A DNA stretch of 64,000 nt from Oscillospiraceae bacterium (GCA_017527825.1 JAFXPO010000016.1:62001-126000), one strand, 5' to 3'; shown: positions 1-8,973, counted from the stretch's first letter. Notes: generated by a model from the sequence alone, not told the origin. Numbers and translations are program-made.

Positions 1-263
1 CCACGTCCCGCCGCACGTTGTCCCACAGCGAGAGCGTGGACGCCTCGCTGAGCATCATCCAGCCCCGCTGCTCGTAGAGCACCAGCTCCGAGTATGCCAA
101 AAGCTGACTCGCCGCGGCGATCTTGCTGTTCTTGCGCCGCGCGCCGCGGGCGATGACCGCGAACCTGCCATGCTCGGCGGTCAGCACGGTCAGGATTTTA
201 TCAGCCTCCTTGGTCTGCGTTTCCCGCAGCACGAGGCCCTTCGTTACGATCTTCTCCGGCATG
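1..263 (-). CDS. recO: DNA repair protein RecO, N-terminal part (runs off window)
   Basis: About 87 N-terminal codons are present; the gene continues past position 1. The translation begins MPEKIVTKGLVLRETQ and has the OB-fold pattern of RecO: a GLVLRETQTKEADKILTVLT strand-turn segment, then a basic ARGARRKNSK stretch and LLAYSELVLYEQRG. RecO works with RecF and RecR to load RecA on SSB-coated DNA in gap repair; recR lies elsewhere in this window (16783-17382). The gene follows era and the tiny yqzL on the same strand, the usual Firmicutes order. Its start lies inside yqzL, so translation is probably coupled. The zinc-finger C-terminus cannot be seen. Confidence 0.88.
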
Positions 264-338
264 GGGTTCCCCCTGTTTTGCCATCATATAAAAGGTTGGG
301 TTTCCGGTTTCCAGAAACAGTCCGAGATAGCCGTCCAT
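201..338 (-). CDS. yqzL: YqzL-like small protein between era and recO
   Basis: A 45-codon ORF on the minus strand begins MDGYLGLFLETGNPTFYMMA. The core LFLETGNPxxYMMAK matches the F-x-x-TGN-x(3)-YLL-x-K pattern of the YqzL-like family, and the gene sits in the era-yqzL-recO slot known from Bacillus and many Clostridia. It has a good ribosome binding site (GAGGTGATG just upstream of ATG at 338). The last 21 codons overlap the 5' end of recO in another frame, and that tail is low-complexity, so only the first half is likely to be conserved. Function is unknown. Confidence 0.62.
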   Translation of the reverse strand: MDGYLGLFLETGNPTFYMMAKQGEPHAGEDRNEGPRAAGNADQGG

Positions 339-390
339 GTCATCACCTCAGGCTTAGCATGGACGGTTGCGGCGGCATTATTGCTGGCAA

Positions 391-1287
391 TTATTGATCG
401 TCATATCCGAACGAGCGGATATAATTCATGTTGTCGCGCCAATTCTCCTTCACCTTGACCCAGGTTTGCAGGTAGACCTTCGCGCCCATGAAGCGCTCGA
501 TGTCGTGGCGCGCCTCGGTGCTGATCTTTTTCAGCATGTCGCCGTTTTTGCCGATGATGATGCCCTTGTGGCTCTTTTTCTCGCAGTAGATGGTCGCCTC
601 GACCTCGATGATCTCGTCGTCCCGCTCCACGAAGCGGGTGATCTCCACCGCCGTGCCGTGGGGAATCTCCTTATCGAGGTTGCGGAGCATCTTCTCGCGC
701 ACGATTTCCCCCACCACCTGACGGTCGGGCTGGTCGGTGACCATGCCGTCCGGGAAGAGCTGCGGTCCTTCCTCGGCGTACTTCGCCAGCTCGATGAGCA
801 GGTCGCGCAGACCGTCCTTTTTCAGCGCGGAGATGGGGATGATCGCGTCAAACTCATGCGCCTCGGTGTAGGCGGCGATGACGGAGAGCAGGTCGTCCTT
901 CTTCTCAACGGTGTCGATCTTGTTGACGCACAGCACCGCGGGCAGATGGGATTCCTTGATCTGCTTGATCAGCTCCTGCTCCGGGATGCCGACGTGAGGC
1001 ACCGGCTCCACGATCAGCACCACCGCGTCCACGTCCGCGATGCTCTCGCGGGTGACCTTGACCATATAGTCGCCGAGGCGGTTCTTCGCCTTGTGGAACC
1101 CCGGCGTGTCGAGAAACACGAACTGGATGTCGTCGCGATTCACGACGCCGTAAATGCGGTTGCGGGTGGTCTGGGGCTTATTGCTGACAATGGCGATCTT
1201 CTCGCCCACCAGCGCGTTGAGCAGCGTGGACTTGCCCACGTTCGGGCGGCCGCAGACGGTGACCATAGCGGTTTTGGTGATATTCAT
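391..1287 (-). CDS. era: GTPase Era
   Basis: 298 aa, full length for Era. The G1 P-loop GRPNVGKS is at residues 13-20, G3 DTPG at 60-63 and G4 NKID at 122-125. A C-terminal KH RNA-binding domain (about 205-290) carries IIIGKNG. Era binds the 3' end of 16S rRNA at the membrane and helps mature the 30S subunit. Directly upstream lies ybeY, another 16S-maturation gene, so this is a ribosome-assembly operon. Start ATG at 1287 follows GAGGATCACCT. Nothing unusual is seen in the motifs. Confidence 0.97.
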   Translation of the reverse strand: MNITKTAMVTVCGRPNVGKSTLLNALVGEKIAIVSNKPQTTRNRIYGVVNRDDIQFVFLDTPGFHKAKNRLGDYMVKVTRESIADVDAVVLIVEPVPHVGIPEQELIKQIKESHLPAVLCVNKIDTVEKKDDLLSVIAAYTEAHEFDAIIPISALKKDGLRDLLIELAKYAEEGPQLFPDGMVTDQPDRQVVGEIVREKMLRNLDKEIPHGTAVEITRFVERDDEIIEVEATIYCEKKSHKGIIIGKNGDMLKKISTEARHDIERFMGAKVYLQTWVKVKENWRDNMNYIRSFGYDDQ

Positions 1288-1314
1288 AGGTGATCCTCAA
1301 CTTTCTTGAGCGTT

Positions 1315-1806
1315 TTATCGGGTCAGTTCCAGTTTTTCCATGATGATCTCCTCATGCTCGCGCATGAGCGCCTTCTGCTCACCCTCGTCCAGATGGTCGT
1401 AGCCCAGCAGGTGCAGCACCGAATGCGTCACGAGGTACGCCAGCTCGCGGCTTTTCGAGTGTCCGTACTCCTTCGCCTGCGCCGCCACGCGCTCGTAAGA
1501 GATCGCCATGTCCCCCAACGGCACCAGTCCCGTGCCGGGGTCGGCGTCGTCCTCGGTGGGCTTTTCGCCGGGGCGCAGCTCCAGCGCCGGGAAGCTCAGC
1601 ACGTCCGTCGGCGCGTCCACGTCGCGCTGCTCTTTGTTGATGGTGTGGATGCCCTCGTCGTTGGTGACAAGTACATCCACTTCACAGGGCAGCGTCACGC
1701 CCTCGCTTGCAAGCGCCGCGCGGATCGTGCGGCGGATCAGGGCTTTCGCGCGGTCGCTGACGCCCTCCGCCTCGGCTTCGATGGGAATAAAATGTGTGGT
1801 TCTCAT
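1315..1806 (-). CDS. ybeY: Endoribonuclease YbeY
   Basis: 163 aa from the ATG at 1806. A longer frame exists upstream, but this start has a GGGGAGA ribosome binding site and lies one base after the phoH stop, so it is preferred. The zinc-binding signature H-x3-H-x5-H is complete (H128, H132, H138 in THSVLHLLGYDH). YbeY is a single-strand RNase needed for 16S rRNA 3'-end maturation and ribosome quality control. The order phoH-ybeY-era is standard in Firmicutes, although dgkA and cdd, often found between ybeY and era, are absent here. Confidence 0.95.
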   Translation of the reverse strand: MRTTHFIPIEAEAEGVSDRAKALIRRTIRAALASEGVTLPCEVDVLVTNDEGIHTINKEQRDVDAPTDVLSFPALELRPGEKPTEDDADPGTGLVPLGDMAISYERVAAQAKEYGHSKSRELAYLVTHSVLHLLGYDHLDEGEQKALMREHEEIIMEKLELTR

Positions 1807-1807
1807 G

Positions 1808-2791
1808 TTACCGTCTCCCCTTGGTTCCGTTGTGCTTGTTTTTTGCCTCTTCATAATCCTGATACGCCTTGATGATGCGCTGCACCATCACATGACGCAC
1901 CACGTCCTGATCGTTCAGCTCGCAGATGCCGACGCCCTCCACGCCCTTGAGCACCCACACCGCCTGCTTGAGGCCGGAGAGCTTGTCCGCCGGAAGGTCG
2001 ATCTGCGTGGCGTCGCCGGTGATGACCATTTTCGAGCCGAAGCCCATGCGGGTGAGGAACATTTTCATCTGCTCGCAGCTTGTGTTCTGCGCCTCGTCGA
2101 GAATGATGAAGCTGTCGTCCAGCGTGCGCCCGCGCATGTACGCCAGCGGCGCGACCTCGATGTTGCCGCGCTCCAGATATTTGTTGTAGGTCTCCGCGCC
2201 AAGCATGTCGAACAGCGCGTCGTAGAGCGGGCGGAGGTATGGATCGACCTTGCTTTGCAGGTCGCCGGGCAGGAAGCCCAGACGCTCCCCCGCTTCCACC
2301 GCGGGACGGGTGAGAATGATGCGGTTGACCTTGCGCTCCCGGAACGCCGCCACCGCCGCGGCAACGGCGAGATAGGTCTTGCCCGTGCCCGCGGGACCGA
2401 CGCCGATGGTGACGGCGTTTTCAAAGATCGACTCCACATACTTCTTCTGCCCGATGGTCTTTGGCTTGATGGGTCTGCCCTTGGCGCTGATGCAGATGAC
2501 GTCCTGCGTCAGTTCGTCGACCTTGTCCTCCTGCCCCGCGCGGACGAGACCGATGACGTAGCGCACGTTCTGCTCCGTGATGGTCTCGCCGCGTCCCGTG
2601 AGGGTCAGCAGCGCCGAGAGCGCCTTGGACGCGAGCATCACGTCCTCCGCCTCGCCGTTCACGCGCAGCTCGCTCTCGCGATTGGCGACGGTGACGCCGA
2701 ATTCGTTCTCAATGAGATGGATGTTTTCATCGAAGGAGCCGAACAGGTTCACCGCCTGCTCCATGCGCTCAATGCTGATGCGCTGTTCCAT
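1808..2791 (-). CDS. phoH: PhoH-like ATPase
   Basis: 327 aa, the usual size of the PhoH/YbeZ family. Walker A GPAGTGKT is at residues 132-139 and Walker B LDEAQN at 231-236, with the PhoH hallmark ILTRPAVEAGERLGFLPGD between them. The N-terminal 100 residues resemble the KH-like domain of this group. PhoH-like proteins are ATPases, possibly RNA helicases, that act with YbeY. The gene is almost fused to ybeY (one base apart) and follows yqfD, matching the Bacillus yqfC-yqfD-phoH-ybeY order. The symbol denotes the family; phosphate regulation is not implied. Confidence 0.93.
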   Translation of the reverse strand: MEQRISIERMEQAVNLFGSFDENIHLIENEFGVTVANRESELRVNGEAEDVMLASKALSALLTLTGRGETITEQNVRYVIGLVRAGQEDKVDELTQDVICISAKGRPIKPKTIGQKKYVESIFENAVTIGVGPAGTGKTYLAVAAAVAAFRERKVNRIILTRPAVEAGERLGFLPGDLQSKVDPYLRPLYDALFDMLGAETYNKYLERGNIEVAPLAYMRGRTLDDSFIILDEAQNTSCEQMKMFLTRMGFGSKMVITGDATQIDLPADKLSGLKQAVWVLKGVEGVGICELNDQDVVRHVMVQRIIKAYQDYEEAKNKHNGTKGRR

Positions 2792-2810
2792 AGGTTGCTG
2801 CCTTTCTTTT

Positions 2811-4016
2811 TCAGTTGGTGTAAATGGGAACGACCGTCCCGATCTGTTCGCGGCATTCGGCGCTGAGGGTCACCAGCAGCCAGTCGCCCTGCATGGCGTC
2901 CGCCACGCGGGCGGAAACGATCTCCCCGCCCTCGCTCAGCCGGGAGGCGAGATAGTCTTCCAGCGCCGCGCTGCCAAGCTCCCGCGCGCTCTCGCGGCTG
3001 CGCTGCGTGGACACGGTCTCATAGGGGATGCGCGTCTCCGTGACCCAGGTTATTGGCAGCAGCAGACCGCCCGGCAATGCCCACTGATTTCGACTGATTA
3101 TTTTATCACATTCTGTCGACAGATTACCAGTCCCTTTTATGCTTAATTTTACCCGTTTTTCGCCCCATAAAACCGCAAAGCTGCGGTGCTCCTCGCCGAC
3201 GCGGCGTTTGGACGCGACGGTGAGCGGAATTTTGACCGATAATTCGTACCACGTCCGCCCCTGCACCGTACCCTTGCCCGCGAGATACCGCGTCCCCACC
3301 ACAGGGCGCTCCACGCCGTCGGTATCCACCACGCCGCTGATGAGCAGCTGCCCCTTGCGTACCGTCGTGCCGGGCAGCACCTTCGCCTCACCGTCCAGCG
3401 CGCGCACCTCCGTCACCAACGCGTCCCGCGTCGCGATGACGTTGGTGGGCGCGGATTCGTTGGCGATCTCCGGCTTCGGCACGCGGCGGCGCACGATGAC
3501 CGTGGCGCGGCAGCCGCGGGTGTTGACCGTGAGCCACGAAAGCTCCGGCAGTTCCGGCAGCGCGCGGTTGCAGAGGTCGTGTTGACGGATGGAGTAGGCG
3601 AACGTCCCGCGCTTAACGCCGTTTTTCGCAAGCACGCGCAAAATCTTCTCCCGCGGCACGTCTCCGTTGCCCTCCACCTGAATGTCCCAGATGAAGCAGG
3701 AGCTGAGGGCGAGCAGCAGCACGCACAACGCAAGACCCGTCAGCAGCGCGCCGCGCCGCCGCAGCCGTCCGAGGAAGAACGGCACGCCCGCCACGCCGTC
3801 GATGTGCGCCTCCGCACCAATATCCGCGCAGGCGGCGCGCAGCCGGCGCCAGTCCCGACGATCCACAGAGAACGCCAGCTCCTCCTCGCTCACAAAGCGC
3901 GGCTCCCGCAGGGATATCCCGCGGGCGGAACAGACGTTGAGGACGCGTTCGGGGAACGCGCTTCGCGCACGGACGCGCACGTCCCCGCGCAGGAGCGGCA
4001 AAAATGCTCTCCACAT
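2811..4016 (-). CDS. yqfD: Sporulation protein YqfD
   Basis: 401 aa from the third in-frame start (ATG at 4016). GTG at 4025 and ATG at 4022 are alternatives, but the GAGGTGAT binding site overlaps them and is best spaced for the third. The first ~85 residues are a cytoplasmic alpha/beta region. One membrane segment (GALLTGLALCVLLLALSSCF) follows. A large outer domain starts with the YqfD hallmark IWDIQVEGNGDVPREKIL. YqfD is a sigma-E-dependent membrane protein needed for efficient sporulation in Bacillus. It overlaps the yqfC stop codon, so the two are translationally coupled. Confidence 0.92.
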   Translation of the reverse strand: MWRAFLPLLRGDVRVRARSAFPERVLNVCSARGISLREPRFVSEEELAFSVDRRDWRRLRAACADIGAEAHIDGVAGVPFFLGRLRRRGALLTGLALCVLLLALSSCFIWDIQVEGNGDVPREKILRVLAKNGVKRGTFAYSIRQHDLCNRALPELPELSWLTVNTRGCRATVIVRRRVPKPEIANESAPTNVIATRDALVTEVRALDGEAKVLPGTTVRKGQLLISGVVDTDGVERPVVGTRYLAGKGTVQGRTWYELSVKIPLTVASKRRVGEEHRSFAVLWGEKRVKLSIKGTGNLSTECDKIISRNQWALPGGLLLPITWVTETRIPYETVSTQRSRESARELGSAALEDYLASRLSEGGEIVSARVADAMQGDWLLVTLSAECREQIGTVVPIYTN

Positions 4017-4021
4017 CGCCA

Positions 4022-4300
4022 TCACCTCACAAATTCCACGGCGTCGATGCTGCCACGGATGCGCACCTCACGGTCGGTCATGCTGCGCAGCTCCAGCGCG
4101 CTGCCCCGCACGCGCACGACCGCTCCGCCGGTGGAGATATCGATTTGCGTGTCACTGTAGGCAAGAATGCCCTCGTGCCCCTCCAGAAAAAACTGCCTGC
4201 TGCCCAGCAGCTCCATGTGCGCCAGTCCCGCCACCAGATCGGCGGGCAGGTCGAACAGCTCCGCCATGCGCGTGCGAAGCCCCTGCGTGTATTTGTCCAT
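4022..4300 (-). CDS. yqfC: Sporulation protein YqfC (YabP/YqfC family)
   Basis: 92 aa from ATG at 4300, preceded by AAGGGGTGG. A longer frame to 4375 would run back through a terminator-like hairpin and is rejected. The segment LLGSRQFFLEGHEGILAYSD, followed by IRGSIDAVEF near the end, is typical of the YabP/YqfC family. YqfC is a small sigma-E-controlled protein encoded with YqfD. The TGA stop overlaps the yqfD start region. Confidence 0.88.
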   Translation of the reverse strand: MDKYTQGLRTRMAELFDLPADLVAGLAHMELLGSRQFFLEGHEGILAYSDTQIDISTGGAVVRVRGSALELRSMTDREVRIRGSIDAVEFVR

Positions 4301-4327
4301 AAGCCACCCCTTTTTGGCAAGCCTATG

Positions 4328-4352
4328 AAAAAAACAGGCAAATCTTGCCTGT
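4328..4352 (-). terminator. Terminator-like hairpin ahead of yqfC
   Basis: ACAGGCAA and TTGCCTGT form an 8-bp stem with a 3-base loop. On the minus strand it is followed by seven T residues. It points towards yqfC, whose start is 28 bases downstream, and no minus-strand gene lies upstream of it. It may block antisense transcripts out of ylbJ or attenuate yqfC. Confidence 0.7.
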
Positions 4353-4397
4353 CCTACCCGCGCGAGCCGGCGCATACGTTGTTTTGAGGTGATGTCC

Positions 4398-5303
4398 TTG
4401 GAAAAGCTGAAAAATATCCTGCTGCTTCTGCTGCTCGCCGCCTTTGCCGCGGCGCTGATCGCCGCGCCCGCCGAGGCGTCCGACGCCGCGCGTCAGGGGC
4501 TTGCGCTGTGCCTGCAAACGGTACTGCCGTCGCTGTTTCCGTTCTTTGTGCTCTCCTCTCTCGTGGTCGCCTCCGGCGTCGGCGATGGGTTCGGACGGGC
4601 ACTCGCGCCGGTCATGCGTCCGCTTTTCGGCGTGAGCGGCACGGGCGCGGCGGCGCTGGCGCTTGGGCTGGTGGGCGGCTATCCCGTGGGGGCGCGGACG
4701 GCGGCGGAGCTGTACCGCGGCGGTGCGCTTTCCAAAGCGGAGGCGGAGCGGCTGCTCGCCTTTTGCAGCAACGCCGGTCCCGGCTTCATTCTCGGCGTAT
4801 GCGGTACCGCGGTGCTGCACAGCGCCCGCGCGGGGCTGTATCTCTACCTCATTCACGTCGCCGCGGCGGTGCTGACCGGTGTCATGCTCCGACGCCTGTC
4901 ACCCGTGGAGAACGCCCCGGCGTGTCCGCTCCGGCGCACGCAAGGTCAAAGCCTTGCGTTTCCCGCCGCGGTGCGGGATTCCTTCGCGGCGGCGTGGAGC
5001 GTGTGCGGATTTGTGGTGATCTTCGCGGTGGTGCTGCGCTATGTGACGCTGCTCCTGCCGGGGCAGCCGCTGCTGGTCGGATTTCTCGAATTGACCAACG
5101 GGGTACTGTCGCTGCGAGCCGACCGCGGCGGCTTTGTGCTGTGCGCGGTGTTCCTCGGCTGGGGCGGGCTGAGCGTTCACGCGCAGACGCTGTCCGTGCT
5201 GGAGGGCAGCGGGCTGTCGCCCCGGCTGTATTTCCCCGGAAAAGCAATGCAAGCGGCGCTGTCCGCGCCGCTTGCATGGTTGGTATCAAGCCTGTTGTAT
5301 TGA
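4398..5303 (+). CDS. ylbJ: Sporulation integral membrane protein YlbJ
   Basis: About 301 aa if translated from TTG at 4398, which the GAGGTGAT box at 4386-4393 fits best. GTG 4389 and ATG 4392 are in frame but overlap that box. The protein is very hydrophobic, with about eight membrane segments. It carries the nucleoside-recognition (Gate) signature LPSLFPFFVLSS, then GLVGGYPVGARTAAELYR and CSNAGPGFILG, all typical of YlbJ. YlbJ is a sigma-E-dependent protein required for spore cortex formation. It stands alone and is transcribed away from yqfC-yqfD. Confidence 0.9.
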   Translation: MEKLKNILLLLLLAAFAAALIAAPAEASDAARQGLALCLQTVLPSLFPFFVLSSLVVASGVGDGFGRALAPVMRPLFGVSGTGAAALALGLVGGYPVGARTAAELYRGGALSKAEAERLLAFCSNAGPGFILGVCGTAVLHSARAGLYLYLIHVAAAVLTGVMLRRLSPVENAPACPLRRTQGQSLAFPAAVRDSFAAAWSVCGFVVIFAVVLRYVTLLLPGQPLLVGFLELTNGVLSLRADRGGFVLCAVFLGWGGLSVHAQTLSVLEGSGLSPRLYFPGKAMQAALSAPLAWLVSSLLY

Positions 5304-6245
5304 TTATCTTTGTCCCTTGTCGTAAGGGATGCCCTCTGCCTTCGGGGCGCGGCTGGACTTGGACGTGAACGCCAGCACGATCAGGGAAATGATGTACGGA
5401 AGCATGTTGTACACCGAGCCGGGAATGTTCAGCGCCATGAGCGCCGGGAAGCCGAAGTACACGTTGGACAGCGCGCGGAACGCGCCGAAGAGCAGCGCGG
5501 CGAGCGCGATGCGCGTCGGCTTCCACTGACCGAAGATCATAACCGCCAGCGCGAGGAAGCCGAAGCCGGCGACGCCGTTTTCAAACTTCCACTCCGAAAC
5601 GCCCGCGAGGATGTAGCAGATGCCGCCAAGGCCGCCGTAGACGCCGGAGATCAGCACACCCGCCCAGCGCATTTTCAGCACGTTGATGCCGACGCTGTCA
5701 GCCGCCTGCGGATGCTCGCCGCACGCCATGAGGCGCAGACCGAACTTGGTCTTGTACAGCACCACATAAGCGACGACCAGCATGATGACGGCGATGACCA
5801 TGAACCAGTTGAACTCGAACGAGCCGATGTTCACGAGGAACTTCTTCTTCGCGTCGACGTATTGGATGGTGGAGGACACGTCGTCGGGGTTCGCTTTGGT
5901 GTTGATCGCCTTGACGAACACCGTCGCCGCGGCGACGCCGAGCATGTTGAGCGCGGTGCCGACGATGGTCTGATCCGCCTTGAAGTTGATGCACGCCACG
6001 CCGAGGAGCGCGGAGTACGCCACGCCGAAGGCGATGGCGCCCAGCAGGACGCAGAGGATCAGCGGGAACGCAGCCATGGAGCCGGGCAGATAGCGCATCA
6101 TCAGCGCGCCGCCGAGAGCGCCGATGACCATGATGCCCTCAAGGCCGAGATTGATGACGCCGGAGTGTTCGGAGAAGCAGCCGCCCAGCGCGACCAGCAC
6201 CAGCACCGAGGCGAAAATCAGCGTGTATTGGATCAGAAGCAGCAT
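5304..6245 (-). CDS. nupQ: Nucleoside ABC transporter, permease subunit (NupQ-like)
   Basis: 313 aa, hydrophobic, about eight to ten membrane segments, BPD_transp_2 family. The N-terminal part INLGLEGIMVIGALGGALM and the later AGVSEWKFENGVAGFGFLAL are characteristic of the second permease of BMP-dependent nucleoside importers (Bacillus YufQ/NupQ). The gene overlaps nupP by one base and is last in nupO-nupP-nupQ. With the BMP lipoprotein encoded upstream, it should form the channel for (deoxy)nucleoside import. It faces ylbJ tail-to-tail, with adjacent stop codons. Confidence 0.9.
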   Translation of the reverse strand: MLLLIQYTLIFASVLVLVALGGCFSEHSGVINLGLEGIMVIGALGGALMMRYLPGSMAAFPLILCVLLGAIAFGVAYSALLGVACINFKADQTIVGTALNMLGVAAATVFVKAINTKANPDDVSSTIQYVDAKKKFLVNIGSFEFNWFMVIAVIMLVVAYVVLYKTKFGLRLMACGEHPQAADSVGINVLKMRWAGVLISGVYGGLGGICYILAGVSEWKFENGVAGFGFLALAVMIFGQWKPTRIALAALLFGAFRALSNVYFGFPALMALNIPGSVYNMLPYIISLIVLAFTSKSSRAPKAEGIPYDKGQR

Positions 6246-7369
6246 TACTTCGCGCCCCCTTTCTCTTTCATGATCTGCTTTTCCTCATGCTTGGCGATTC
6301 CCATGTTGATGGCGTACTTGATGAAGAGCACGAAGCCGCACAGGTAGATGATGAGGGACGAGATCAGGTCGGAGATTTGGGACGAGTACATGGTTTTGTC
6401 CACATACGCGCCGCCGACGGTGATGTGCTGGATGAAGTAAGACGCGAAGATGGTGCCGATGGGGTTCAAGCCGCCGAGGAACGCCGCGGCGATGCCGTTG
6501 AAGCCCATACCCGGCACGGAGGACTGGGTCACCGACCACTGCTCGAAGTCGGTGAGATACAGGAACGCGCCGCCGAGCGCCGCCAGCGCGCCGGAGATCA
6601 CCAGCGTGAGGATGATATTGCGCTTTTCCGCCATGCCGGCGTACTTCGCCGCGTTCTTGTTGTTACCCGTCGCCCGCAGCTCATAGCCGAGCTTCGTCTT
6701 ATCCAGAATCACCATAATGGCGATGGCGATGAGGATGGACAGTGGGATGGCGATGGTCACGTTGCTGTTGTTGTTGAACATCGCGCCGAGACCCGCGGTG
6801 GGCAGCATCGCCTGCGGGGCGTCGGACTTGAGATGGAGCGTGTAGGGGCTTGTGGACTCCTTGACGCCGGAGAGCAGCATGTTCGTGGTGTACAGCCCGA
6901 TCCAGTTGAGCATGATGCCCGAAATGACCTCATTGACGTTGCAATACGCCTTGAGCAGACCGACAAACGCGCCGTACAGCCCGCCGAGCACCAGCGCGAA
7001 GAGCAGGCAGCCCAGCCAGCCCCAGTGCCACGCCAGCGCCGCGTACAGGCAGGCGCAGGAGCCGACGACATACTGACCGGCGGCGCCGATGTTGAACAGG
7101 CCGACCTTATAGGCGAACAGCACGCTCAGCGCGCACATCAGCAGCGGCGCGGTCTTAACCAGCGTGTTGCCGAAGTTCTTCGCCTGCAAATTGGCGCGGG
7201 AATAGTTCCAGAAGTTCTTGACGACCGCCATGATCGCCTCACCCGCGCCGGTGGGATTGATAAACAGGAGCACAATGTAGCCGAGCAGCAGACCGAGCAC
7301 GATGCACAGCAGCGACGCGATCAGCGACTGGACGGCGTTGCTCTTGAGAAGGTTCTTTTTCTCTTTCAT
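6245..7369 (-). CDS. nupP: Nucleoside ABC transporter, permease subunit (NupP-like)
   Basis: 374 aa permease of the BPD_transp_2 family, with a long first cytoplasmic/membrane region and the conserved FNIGAAGQYVVGSCACLY and GLLKAYCNVNEVISGIMLNW segments of the first permease of these importers (YufP/NupP). It starts with ATG overlapping the nupO stop by four bases and ends one base into nupQ, so all three transporter subunits are coupled. Substrates of the family are purine and pyrimidine nucleosides. The neighbouring deoC-deoD-udk genes support a nucleoside substrate. Confidence 0.9.
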   Translation of the reverse strand: MKEKKNLLKSNAVQSLIASLLCIVLGLLLGYIVLLFINPTGAGEAIMAVVKNFWNYSRANLQAKNFGNTLVKTAPLLMCALSVLFAYKVGLFNIGAAGQYVVGSCACLYAALAWHWGWLGCLLFALVLGGLYGAFVGLLKAYCNVNEVISGIMLNWIGLYTTNMLLSGVKESTSPYTLHLKSDAPQAMLPTAGLGAMFNNNSNVTIAIPLSILIAIAIMVILDKTKLGYELRATGNNKNAAKYAGMAEKRNIILTLVISGALAALGGAFLYLTDFEQWSVTQSSVPGMGFNGIAAAFLGGLNPIGTIFASYFIQHITVGGAYVDKTMYSSQISDLISSLIIYLCGFVLFIKYAINMGIAKHEEKQIMKEKGGAK

Positions 7370-8907
7370 GCCTTCACCTCGTCTCTCTTCGCGCCCGCCA
7401 TGTAGAGGCCGAGCTCCTCCTGCGTGGTGGTCTTCGGGTCAAGCTCGCCGACGATCTCACCCTCGTACATCACGAGGATTCGGTCGGGCACGTCCATGAC
7501 CTCGTCCAGCTCCAGTGAGATCAGCAGCACCGCCTTACCGGCGTCGCGCTGCTCCACCAGCTTCTTGTGGACAAATTCGATGGCGCCGACATCCAGACCG
7601 CGCGTCGGCTGCACCGCCACCAGCAGATCGGGGTCCTTGTCGACCTCGCGGGCGATGATCGCCTTTTGCTGATTGCCGCCGGACATGGCGCGGGCGCGGG
7701 TGATGGGACCCTGACCGGAGCGCACGTCATAGTCGGCGATGAGCCGTTCGGCGTACTTGCGGATGTTGTCCCGACGGAGGAAGCCCGCGCCGTTGGTGAA
7801 CTCCGGCTCAAAGTAACGCTGCAAGACGATGTTGTCCTCCAGCGTGTAGTCCAGCACCAGTCCGTGCTTGTGGCGGTCCTCCGGGATATGGCTCATGCCA
7901 TGGGTGCTGCGCTCACGGATGGAGGCGTTGGTGATGTCGCGCCCCGCCAGCTCGATCTTGCCCTCGCGCAGCGGCTCAAGCCCCGTCAGCCCGTAGACAA
8001 ATTCGCTCTGACCGTTGCCGTCGATACCCGCGATGCAGACGATCTCGCCGCGGCGCACCTTGAGGGACACATCGTGGACGGCGTCCTTTTTGTGCGCCTT
8101 GGAGGCGACGGACATGTGCTCGATGTTCAGCACCACGTCGCCCGTCTTCGCGGGCTTCTTCTCCACATGGAAGTTGACGTTGCGGCCGACCATCATGGCG
8201 GAAAGCTCCTCCGGGGAGGTATTCTTCGTCTCGACGGTGCCGATGTACTTGCCCTTGCGCAGCACGGAGCAACGGTCGGCGACCTCCATGATCTCCGCCA
8301 GCTTGTGAGAGATGAAGAGGATGCTCTTGCCCTCGGCGGCAAGGTTCTTCATGATCTTCATCAGCTCGCTGATCTCCTGCGGCGTGAGCACCGCGGTCGG
8401 CTCGTCGAAAATCAGAATTTCATTGTCGCGGTAGAGCATCTTGAGGATTTCGGTGCGCTGCTGCATGCCGACGGTGATGTTCTCGATCAGCGCGTCGGGA
8501 TCAACCTGCAAACCGTATTTGTCCGACAGGGCGACGACCTTCTTGCGCGCCTCCTCCTTTTGCAGGAACCCCATCTTGTTCGTCGGCTCCACGCCGAGGA
8601 TGATGTTGTCCAGAACGCTGAAGCACTCCACCAGCTTGAAGTGCTGGTGCACCATGCCGATGCCCAGCGCGTTGGCGTCGTTCGGGTCCTTGATGTGTAC
8701 CTCCTTGCCGTCCTTTTTGATGATGCCCTCCTCCGCCTGATACAGGCCGAACAGGACGCTCATCAGCGTGGACTTTCCTGCGCCGTTCTCGCCGAGCAGC
8801 GCATGGATCTCACCGCGCTTGAGCTGAAGCGTGATGTTGTCGTTGGCGATGATGCCGGGGAACCGTTTGGTGATGTTCAGCATCTCAATCGCGTACGGCG
8901 TTTCCAA
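7366..8907 (-). CDS. nupO: Nucleoside ABC transporter, ATP-binding subunit (NupO-like)
   Basis: 513 aa from TTG at 8907, which follows AAGGAGGGGG; a longer frame to 8952 lacks a binding site. Two ABC domains are fused, as usual for this family. The first has Walker A GENGAGKST and an imperfect signature (VGMQQRTEIL). The second has a degenerate P-loop GIDGNGQSE and an intact signature MSGGNQQKAIIAREV. This is the sugar/nucleoside type of double ATPase (RbsA/YufO-like) that energises NupPQ. Its promoter lies at 8974-9002, separate from the lipoprotein gene. Confidence 0.93.
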   Translation of the reverse strand: METPYAIEMLNITKRFPGIIANDNITLQLKRGEIHALLGENGAGKSTLMSVLFGLYQAEEGIIKKDGKEVHIKDPNDANALGIGMVHQHFKLVECFSVLDNIILGVEPTNKMGFLQKEEARKKVVALSDKYGLQVDPDALIENITVGMQQRTEILKMLYRDNEILIFDEPTAVLTPQEISELMKIMKNLAAEGKSILFISHKLAEIMEVADRCSVLRKGKYIGTVETKNTSPEELSAMMVGRNVNFHVEKKPAKTGDVVLNIEHMSVASKAHKKDAVHDVSLKVRRGEIVCIAGIDGNGQSEFVYGLTGLEPLREGKIELAGRDITNASIRERSTHGMSHIPEDRHKHGLVLDYTLEDNIVLQRYFEPEFTNGAGFLRRDNIRKYAERLIADYDVRSGQGPITRARAMSGGNQQKAIIAREVDKDPDLLVAVQPTRGLDVGAIEFVHKKLVEQRDAGKAVLLISLELDEVMDVPDRILVMYEGEIVGELDPKTTTQEELGLYMAGAKRDEVKA

Positions 8908-8973
8908 CTTGACCCCCTCCTTTTCTGTTTGCGGCGTTTCGCCGGTGTCCAAAGGATCATACCGCTGTTGTTC

